Below are positions 55,782-64,000 of a stretch of DNA of 64,000 bases, one piece after another. This DNA is from Methylothermaceae bacterium (GTDB lineage Bacteria; Pseudomonadota; Gammaproteobacteria; Methylococcales; Methylothermaceae). Positions within the stretch are counted from its first letter, which is position 1. Every line of letters starts with the position of its first letter. The notes beneath the pieces were generated by a model. The model ran no database searches and was not told where the DNA came from. It saw only the letters and a list, made by a program, of their open reading frames with translations. Where the stretch lies: NCBI GenBank assembly GCA_026981855.1, contig JALSIB010000037.1, forward strand, positions 90,299 through 154,298, written 5' to 3'. The translations under genes and the position numbers were made by a program.

Positions 55782-58700
55782 ATGAACAAGCGACGCTGGC
55801 ACTTCTGGATCGATCGGGGCGGCACCTTCACCGATATCGTCGCCCGACGTCCCGACGGCACCTTGATCACCCACAAACTGCTCTCGGTCGATCCGGGACG
55901 ATATGACGACGCGGTGCTGCACGGTATCCGCAAGCTCCTGGGACTGCCGGAAAAAGCCGTGATTCCCCAAGAGCGGGCGGCCGCCATCCGGATGGGCACC
56001 ACCGTCGGCACCAACGCCTTGCTGGAACGCAAGGGGGAACCAACCGCCCTGATGATCACCAAAGGATTCGGCGATGCCCTGGAAATCGGCTATCAAAACC
56101 GCCCCGACATTTTCGCCCTCGCTATCGAAAAGCCCTCGCCCTTGTATCAACGTGTGATCGAGGTCGATGAGCGTATCGATTTTCAGGGCAATGTACTCAG
56201 GGAGCCGGATCTGGAACGGGTGCGCCGGGATCTGGAAGCCGCGCTCTCGGCCGGCATCGGCGCCCTCGCCATCGTCCTGGTCCACGGTTACCGCCACCCC
56301 CGCCACGAAGTGGTCCTGGAAAAACTGGCGCGGGAGGTCGGTTTCTCCCAGGTTTCGGTCTCCCATCGGGTCAGCCCGCTGATTCGACTGGTCGCCCGGG
56401 GAGACACGACGGTGCTGGACGCCTATCTCTCCCCCTGCCTCAACCGTTACAGCCGCAGGTTGCGGCGAGGGCTGGAGGCCGGGCTCCCCTTGTGGTTCAT
56501 GCAGTCCCACGGCGGGCTGACGAAGGCGGAATGCTTCAGCGGCAAGGACAGCATTCTCTCCGGGCCCGCCGGCGGTCTGGTGGCGGCGGTGAAGATCGGC
56601 CAGCAGGCCGGCGAAAACCGGCTCATCACCTTCGACATGGGCGGCACTTCCACTGATGTGGCCCATTATGCGGGCGAACTGGAAAGGCGGTTTGAAACCG
56701 AGATCTCGGGGGTCAGGCTTCAAACGCCGATGCTCGATATCCACACCGTCGCCGCGGGCGGCGGCTCGATCCTGCGCTTCGACGCCGGCCGCTTCCAAGT
56801 CGGCCCGCAGTCCGCCGGGGCCGACCCCGGCCCCATGAGCTACCGCCGCGGCGGCCCCTTGACGGTGACCGATGCCAACCTGATGTTGGGAAGGATTCAG
56901 CCCGCCTTTTTCCCTGCCCTGTTCGGGCCCGATGGCGACCTACCCCTGGACCGGGACCGCGTCATGCAAGCCTTCACCCGTCTGGCGGCAGAAATCCGGT
57001 CCGCAACGGGACGGAAGCTGACGGCCGAAGCCGTGGCGGAAGGATTCATGGCGGTGGCGGTGGAAAACATGGCGGCGGCCATCAAGCGCATCTCGATTCA
57101 ACGCGGCCATGAACTGTCCCGTTACACCCTGTGCTGTTTCGGCGCCGCCGGCGGCCAGCTGGCGTGCAAGGTGGCCGAAAGCCTGGGAATCGGGAAGATT
57201 CTGCTCCATCCTTACGCCGGCGTGCTGTCGGCCTACGGCATGGGGCTGGCCGACATCCGCCGGATAGAGGAGCGGTCGCTGGACTCGCCCCTGTCCGAAT
57301 CCTCGCCGGAAACGCTGGAAAAGCACTTCAATCAGCTGGAGCGGCGCGTCGTCGGTCAACTGACCAAGCAGGGCATCGACAAGGACTCTATCCTGATCGA
57401 GCGCCGCCTCCATCTTCGTTACCGAGGCACCGACACCACATTGGCGGTTTCCTTCGCCGGTCACGACGCGATGCGGGCTGAATTCGAGCGACGCCACCAC
57501 CAACGATTCGGCTTCATCGACAGCGACAAGCCGTTGATGATCGAGGTACTGGTCGTGGAAGGCGTCGGCCCGGGAGACCGGCAACCCCATGATCTTCTCC
57601 CACCGGCCACCCAAAAGCCGCTCAGGCGGGCGACGGTGAGCTGTCACTTCTCCGGCCGAAGGATCCAGACCCCTTTGTATCACCGCCAGGATCTCAAGCC
57701 CGGCCACCAGGTAGCCGGTCCCGCCTTGATCATCGAACCGACTTCCACCACCGTCATCGATCCCGGCTGGAGAGGCGAAATCGATCGTCACGGCCATTTG
57801 CTGCTTCATCGCCCTCAAGTCCGGGAAGATCAAACGCTGACTGCAAACAGGCCAAAAAGCCCCGATCCGAAATCCGGCGCGCCCGACAGCCGGCCGGACC
57901 CGATCAAGCTGGAAATCTTCCACCGCCAGTTTCAGTCGGTGGCCGAACAGATGGGCTATACCCTGCAAAATACGGCTCATTCGGTCAATATCAAGGAACG
58001 TCTGGATTATTCCTGCGCCTTGTTCGACGCCCGGGGCGATCTGGTGGCCAATGCACCGCACATCCCCGTACACTTGGGTTCCATGGGCGAAAGCGTGAAG
58101 TCGTTGTTGATGCGGGTAGCCATGCGGCCCGGTGAAACCTGGCTCACCAACTCCCCTTATCATGGCGGCACCCATTTGCCCGACATCACCGTGGTCACCC
58201 CGGTGTTCGACCCCTCCGGCGAGCGGCTCCTGTTCCTTCTGGCATCGCGCGGCCATCACGCCGATGTCGGAGGCTCGACGCCGGGCTCCATGCCACCCGA
58301 CAGCCGGCATATAAACGAGGAGGGCGTCTGGCATGCGGGGCTCAGAATCGTGGCCGGGGGGCGTTTTCTCGAAAGGGAAATACGGGCATGGCTGACCTCC
58401 GGACCTTTGCCCGTCCGCAATCCCGACCAGAACCTGGCCGATATCAAGGCACAAATCGCCGCCAATGAAAGAGGGATGAAAGCGTTGCGGCGGATGATGG
58501 CCCACTGGGGCAGTGAAACCGTCTTCGCTTACATGGGCCACATCCAGGAAAATGCCGCCCGGGCGGTGAGACAGGTCTTCGGCCGGCTGGCCGGTGGCCG
58601 ATTCCGGCTGCCCCTGGACAACGGCGCCGAAATCGTCGTCAGGGTGGACATCGACGCCGCCCACGGCAAGGCCGTGATCGATTTCACCGGCACCTCGAAC

Positions 58701-59417
58701 CAGCAGGCGAACAACTTCAACGCCCCGGCGGCGGTGTGCAAAGCTGCCGTCCTGTATGTTTTCCGTACCTTGGTGGGCGACGAGATCCCCCTCAACGCCG
58801 GCTGCCTGGCGCCCTTGGAGATCCTCATCCCGGAAGGATCGATGCTGAATCCGGCATTTCCCGCCCCCGTGGTGGCGGGTAACGTGGAAACCTCCCAGCA
58901 CATCGTCGACGCCCTCTATGGCGCCCTGGGGGTGATGGCGGCCTCCCAGGGCAGCATGAACAACCTCACCTTCGGCGATGCCCGGCATCAGTATTACGAA
59001 ACGCTGTGCGGGGGCGCCGGCGCGGGGCCGGGCTTCGACGGCGCGGACGCCGTCCACACCCACATGACCAATTCCCGCATCACCGACGTGGAGGTGTTGG
59101 AGATGCGCCTGCCGGTGAGAATCGAGGCCTTCGCCATCCGGAAAGGCAGTGGCGGGACGGGCCGTCATCGAGGCGGGGACGGGGTCGTGCGGGGAATCCG
59201 TTTCCTGGAACCGATGACCGCGGCGATGCTCTCCAGCCACCGGATCCATCCACCCTTTGGCCTGGCCGGCGGCGGAAACGGCAAGACGGGCGACAACCTT
59301 CTGATTCGGAAAACGGGGGAAAGCGTGAAATTACCCGGCTGCTTCCGTATCCGGATCGAAGCCGGAGACATCCTCCAGATCGAAACCCCGGGCGGTGGCG
59401 GATTCGGACCGGAATGA
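55782..59417 (+). CDS. Fused 5-oxoprolinase/hydantoinase A-B type protein
   Basis: Protein of 1211 residues joining HyuA-like (about 1-680) and HyuB-like (about 705-1211) halves, the layout of ATP-dependent 5-oxoprolinase. It has [14 protein letters not shown] at the start, [14 protein letters not shown] near 287, [24 protein letters not shown], and in the second half [29 protein letters not shown], and the glycine-rich end GGGGFGPE. It opens 5-oxoproline (pyroglutamate) to glutamate. The split-subunit acetone carboxylase relatives are less likely given the length and fusion. The nearby ligase and deacylase make gamma-glutamyl compound turnover an appealing context. Confidence 0.9.
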   Translation: MNKRRWHFWIDRGGTFTDIVARRPDGTLITHKLLSVDPGRYDDAVLHGIRKLLGLPEKAVIPQERAAAIRMGTTVGTNALLERKGEPTALMITKGFGDALEIGYQNRPDIFALAIEKPSPLYQRVIEVDERIDFQGNVLREPDLERVRRDLEAALSAGIGALAIVLVHGYRHPRHEVVLEKLAREVGFSQVSVSHRVSPLIRLVARGDTTVLDAYLSPCLNRYSRRLRRGLEAGLPLWFMQSHGGLTKAECFSGKDSILSGPAGGLVAAVKIGQQAGENRLITFDMGGTSTDVAHYAGELERRFETEISGVRLQTPMLDIHTVAAGGGSILRFDAGRFQVGPQSAGADPGPMSYRRGGPLTVTDANLMLGRIQPAFFPALFGPDGDLPLDRDRVMQAFTRLAAEIRSATGRKLTAEAVAEGFMAVAVENMAAAIKRISIQRGHELSRYTLCCFGAAGGQLACKVAESLGIGKILLHPYAGVLSAYGMGLADIRRIEERSLDSPLSESSPETLEKHFNQLERRVVGQLTKQGIDKDSILIERRLHLRYRGTDTTLAVSFAGHDAMRAEFERRHHQRFGFIDSDKPLMIEVLVVEGVGPGDRQPHDLLPPATQKPLRRATVSCHFSGRRIQTPLYHRQDLKPGHQVAGPALIIEPTSTTVIDPGWRGEIDRHGHLLLHRPQVREDQTLTANRPKSPDPKSGAPDSRPDPIKLEIFHRQFQSVAEQMGYTLQNTAHSVNIKERLDYSCALFDARGDLVANAPHIPVHLGSMGESVKSLLMRVAMRPGETWLTNSPYHGGTHLPDITVVTPVFDPSGERLLFLLASRGHHADVGGSTPGSMPPDSRHINEEGVWHAGLRIVAGGRFLEREIRAWLTSGPLPVRNPDQNLADIKAQIAANERGMKALRRMMAHWGSETVFAYMGHIQENAARAVRQVFGRLAGGRFRLPLDNGAEIVVRVDIDAAHGKAVIDFTGTSNQQANNFNAPAAVCKAAVLYVFRTLVGDEIPLNAGCLAPLEILIPEGSMLNPAFPAPVVAGNVETSQHIVDALYGALGVMAASQGSMNNLTFGDARHQYYETLCGGAGAGPGFDGADAVHTHMTNSRITDVEVLEMRLPVRIEAFAIRKGSGGTGRHRGGDGVVRGIRFLEPMTAAMLSSHRIHPPFGLAGGGNGKTGDNLLIRKTGESVKLPGCFRIRIEAGDILQIETPGGGGFGPE

Positions 59418-59457
59418 TGTATTTCGACGTAAAAAAACGGTTTGTCAGGAAAGAAGT

Positions 59458-59534
59458 TGGTCGGGGTGACTGGATTTGAACCAGCGACTTCCGCCTCCCG
59501 AAGACGGCGCTCTACCAAGCTGAGCTACACCCCG
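59458..59534 (-). tRNA. tRNA-Pro (anticodon CGG)
   Basis: A 77-nt cloverleaf on the minus strand with encoded CCA. Acceptor CGGGGTG pairs with CACCCCG, the anticodon loop TTCGGGA gives CGG, and the T loop is TTCAAAT. It lies 40 bp from the convergent 5-oxoprolinase gene and 10 bp after ispB, which reads in the same direction. Confidence 0.96.
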
Positions 59535-59544
59535 AGGGAATGGA

Positions 59545-60555
59545 CTAGTAGGATCTTTGTATGGAAAATTCCGCCAGCGCCATCATGGCATCCTTGAACC
59601 GGGAATCTGCGACACCTTCCAAAGCCTCGACGGCCTTGCCGGCTTCCTCTCTGGCGCGGCGCTCAGTGTAAGCGATCGCGTCGGTGGATTCAACGATTTT
59701 GTAAACCTCGGCAAAAGCTTCCCGATCCCCTTCCTCGATACTCTTGCGAATCACTTCCGCCTGCTCGGGCGATCCGTGCCGCATCGCATGGATCAAGGGC
59801 AAGGTCGGCTTGCCCTCGGCCAGATCGTCCCCCAGGTTCTTTCCCAGTTGATCGGGATCGGCCTTATAGTCCAGGGCGTCATCGATCAACTGAAAGGCGG
59901 CGCCCAGGTGCATGCCATAACTGGCCAGGTCGTCCTCCATCTGCCGGCCGCTTCCCGCCACCACCGCGGCCAGCTGGGTCGAAGCGCTGAACAGCACCGC
60001 GGTCTTGCGCCAGATGACCTCCAGGTATTTCTCCTCGGTGGTGGCCGGATTGTTGACATTGAGCAGTTGCAACACCTCGCCCTCGGCAATCGCGGTGGTG
60101 GTTCTGGCCATCACTTCCATGACCCGCATGCTCTGCAATCGCACCATCATCTCGAAGGCGGTGGAGTAGAGGTAATCGCCCACCAGGACACTGGCGGCAT
60201 TGCCCCATACGGCGTTGGCGGTATCCTGCCCGCGTCTCAGATCGGATTCGTCCACCACATCGTCGTGCAGCAAGGTGGCGGTATGGATGAATTCGATCAC
60301 CGCAGCCAGGGTGATGTGATGATCCCCCTGGTATCCCAGGGCGTTGGCGGCCAGAAGATGGAGCAAAGGCCGCAACCGCTTGCCCCCGCTATTGACGATG
60401 TAACGGCCAATCTGGTTGATCAGCAGCACGTCCGAACTGAGTTCGGCCAGGATGAGCTGATCGACCATCCGGACCTGGTCGGACACCAGATCCCGGATCT
60501 GCTCGAACCCTTGGGCAGGATCTTGTTCTGGAGATTGATACACCGTCACCGTCAT
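59545..60555 (-). CDS. ispB: Octaprenyl diphosphate synthase
   Basis: Trans-prenyltransferase of 336 residues that makes the ubiquinone side chain. The first aspartate-rich motif is TATLLHDDVVDESDLRRG near residue 97, the second AFQLIDDALDYKAD near 225; GGKRLRP carries the lysine/arginine diphosphate site. It is divergent from rplU-rpmA in the usual gammaproteobacterial arrangement. Confidence 0.95.
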   Translation of the reverse strand: MTVTVYQSPEQDPAQGFEQIRDLVSDQVRMVDQLILAELSSDVLLINQIGRYIVNSGGKRLRPLLHLLAANALGYQGDHHITLAAVIEFIHTATLLHDDVVDESDLRRGQDTANAVWGNAASVLVGDYLYSTAFEMMVRLQSMRVMEVMARTTTAIAEGEVLQLLNVNNPATTEEKYLEVIWRKTAVLFSASTQLAAVVAGSGRQMEDDLASYGMHLGAAFQLIDDALDYKADPDQLGKNLGDDLAEGKPTLPLIHAMRHGSPEQAEVIRKSIEEGDREAFAEVYKIVESTDAIAYTERRAREEAGKAVEALEGVADSRFKDAMMALAEFSIQRSY

Positions 60556-60615
60556 GGACGCAAAGCTGTCATCACAGGATTACAAACAGACGAATGATAC
60601 AACACTGACTTGAAG

Positions 60616-60644
60616 TTGACCAACAGAAATGTTGAATGTATCAT
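60616..60644 (+). promoter_or_regulatory. Sigma70 promoter of rplU-rpmA
   Basis: -35 TTGACC at 60616-60621 and -10 TATCAT at 60639-60644 with a 17-base spacer. That gives a leader of about 45 bases before the rplU ATG. I saw no clear ribosomal-protein leader structure. Confidence 0.7.
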
Positions 60645-60694
60645 TGCGGGTTTACGTTGGAAAGATTCGACGGGTACGAAGGGAGCACACAGCG

Positions 60695-61003
60695 ATGTAC
60701 GCGGTTATTCAGACAGGCGGAAAACAATATCGGGTCGGCGAAGGCGACAAGCTGAAGATCGAAAAGCTCGCCGCCACCGAAGGCGACACGGTGGAATTCG
60801 ATAAGGTTCTCATGGTTCGCTCCGGCGAAGGCATCAAGACCGGCCAACCTTACGTGGAAGGCAGCAAAGTCACGGCCCGGGTGATCGCCCACGGACGCCA
60901 CAAGAAAATCAACATCCTCAAATTCAAGCGGCGCAAACACCATATGAAGCGCCAGGGACACCGTCAGTATTATACTGAAGTCGAAATCACCGGCATTTCC
61001 TGA
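60695..61003 (+). CDS. rplU: Large ribosomal subunit protein bL21
   Basis: Ribosomal protein of 102 residues: [18 protein letters not shown] at the start, DKVLMV, and [23 protein letters not shown] at the end. The start at 60695 is the standard N-terminus, with GGGAG ten bases upstream; the frame open to 60629 is ignored. It is followed 19 bp later by rpmA. Confidence 0.98.
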   Translation: MYAVIQTGGKQYRVGEGDKLKIEKLAATEGDTVEFDKVLMVRSGEGIKTGQPYVEGSKVTARVIAHGRHKKINILKFKRRKHHMKRQGHRQYYTEVEITGIS

Positions 61004-61022
61004 AAAGGCGGAGGAATCATTC

Positions 61023-63478
<2,456 letters not shown>

Positions 63479-63493
63479 CGACAGAAACATTCT

Positions 63494-63513
63494 CCGCAGG
63501 GCGTACCCTGCGG
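63494..63513. other. Hairpin between convergent proB and rpsT
   Basis: CCGCAGGG with CCCTGCGG around a four-base loop CGTA. It lacks a T run in either direction, so it is only a weak terminator candidate. Confidence 0.45.
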
Positions 63514-63520
63514 TGAACGC

Positions 63521-63796
63521 TCAGGAAGCCGATTGGACCAATGCCTTGATACGGGCGTTGAGGCGGCTTTTCTTCCGGGCAGCGTTGTTCCTGTGAAGGA
63601 TTCCTTTGTTGACCATCGAATCGATGACCGGGACAGCCTTGCCATAAGCTTCCCTGGCGGTTTCCACATCGCCTGCTTCCACTGCCTTGAGCACTCTTTT
63701 CACAAAAGTCCGCATACGGCTGCGGTGCGCCTTGTTGCGAAGATAGCGCTTCTCCATCTGGCGCGCACGTTTCTTTGCAGATGCGATATTAGCCAA
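63521..63796 (-). CDS. rpsT: Small ribosomal subunit protein bS20, TTG start
   Basis: Ribosomal protein of 91 residues: [52 protein letters not shown]. The start is the TTG at 63796, with AAGGGG six bases upstream; E. coli rpsT also starts with UUG, linked to its autogenous control. The ATG start at 63898 would add 34 unlikely residues. Confidence 0.97.
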   Translation of the reverse strand: MANIASAKKRARQMEKRYLRNKAHRSRMRTFVKRVLKAVEAGDVETAREAYGKAVPVIDSMVNKGILHRNNAARKKSRLNARIKALVQSAS

Positions 63797-63833
63797 CTTG
63801 TTCCCCTTTGGACCGTTACAAATAAAACTTGGT

Positions 63834-63862
63834 ATTATTGTCCCCAGCCGCGCTTTTGTCAA
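63834..63862 (-). promoter_or_regulatory. Sigma70 promoter of rpsT
   Basis: On the minus strand a perfect -35 TTGACA (63862-63857), 17-base spacer, and -10 AATAAT (63839-63834), giving a leader of about 30 bases before the TTG start. Confidence 0.8.
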
Positions 63863-63894
63863 ACCGGGACCGGAACTGGCGTCTCCCCATTTTT

Positions 63895-64000
63895 TCACCT
63901 GATTCCCGCCAACAAGCCACCGGATTCGTTGAAAAGGTCGTCAATGGGAGGGTCAGTGATGCCAGGAGCGGGGTGTCGCCGCCACCAGTGGTAAAAGATG
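63895..64000 (-). CDS. Possible C-terminal end of a gene cut by the window edge
   Basis: A minus-strand frame is open from the window edge for about 34 codons, reading [20 protein letters not shown] and ending LLAGIR with a TGA at 63895-63897. The composition looks protein-like but I do not recognise it, and its length is too short to prove. In many related genomes murJ lies near rpsT but divergent, which this does not fit. Confidence 0.35.
   Translation of the reverse strand, partial: IFYHWWRRHPAPGITDPPIDDLFNESGGLLAGIR

Noticed and set aside
56940..59249. Antisense ORF of 769 codons opposite the 5-oxoprolinase gene
   Set aside because: It is rich in H, Q, G and R, has no domain signal, and mirrors the real gene.

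Overview
The window is GC-rich, gene-dense and apparently free of prophage, insertion sequences and CRISPR. It looks like chromosomal DNA of a gammaproteobacterium. Gene orders such as gyrA-serC-pheA-hisC, SRP RNA-dnaX-ybaB-recR, mtaD-ubiG-gph-yciK, miaB-phoH-ybeY-corC-lnt and ispB/rplU-rpmA-obgE are typical of that class. Two tandem genes of the methylene-tetrahydromethanopterin dehydrogenase family (29993-31832) point to a methylotroph that oxidises C1 units through tetrahydromethanopterin, most likely a Methylococcales-type methanotroph. No methane or methanol oxidation genes lie in the window, so the lifestyle is an inference.

Layout. 1-7021 (minus) carries gyrA, serC, serA, pheA and a hisC cut by the window edge. 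7301-14034 holds orn, a Ste24-type protease, rsgA, recR, ybaB, dnaX, the SRP RNA and a diguanylate cyclase. 14296-19932 holds sufT, an SDR, a HAD phosphatase (Gph or MupP), ubiG, an MTA/SAH deaminase and, divergently, mtnA and trmL. 20015-25472 has an unknown membrane protein, glycogen phosphorylase, tRNA-Arg and tRNA-Asn with promoter and terminator, and a Clp-fold/rhomboid protease pair. 25640-29076 has a POT peptide transporter, MEKHLA and DUF523 proteins, a small membrane protein and a TPR lipoprotein. 29070-31832 is the pterin C1 locus. 31877-37054 is the lnt-corC-ybeY-phoH-miaB cluster. 37145-45243 holds a methyltransferase, a dihaem peroxidase, a small exported protein, tilS, accA, a dienelactone hydrolase, a low-molecular-weight phosphatase, kdsB, a Trm112-like protein, exbD and exbB. 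45372-45821 encodes a bacterial histone-fold (DUF1931) protein. 46189-59417 is one long plus-strand array. The rest holds tRNA-Pro, ispB, rplU-rpmA, obgE-proB and rpsT.

The most unusual part is 47791-59417. It starts with a Wzz/GumC-type polysaccharide co-polymerase whose cytoplasmic C-terminus, where many relatives have a tyrosine kinase, is instead a degenerate tyrosine-recombinase catalytic fold. It keeps one catalytic arginine and the tyrosine at exactly XerD-like spacing but has lost the other arginine and both histidines. An ABC exporter follows 1 bp downstream. Then come a PHP phosphoesterase, a GCS2-type glutamate-amine ligase-like protein, an overlapping M14 deacylase, a SprA-like putative metalloprotease and a fused 5-oxoprolinase. 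This suggests a surface-polymer export pair next to a possible gamma-glutamyl ligation and recycling set. The functional link between them is hypothesis.

Other points of interest are divergent cofactor-binding motifs and base composition in the two mtdB-like genes, a RibD-type reductase divergent from them, a structured intergenic repeat present twice, and the histone-fold protein.
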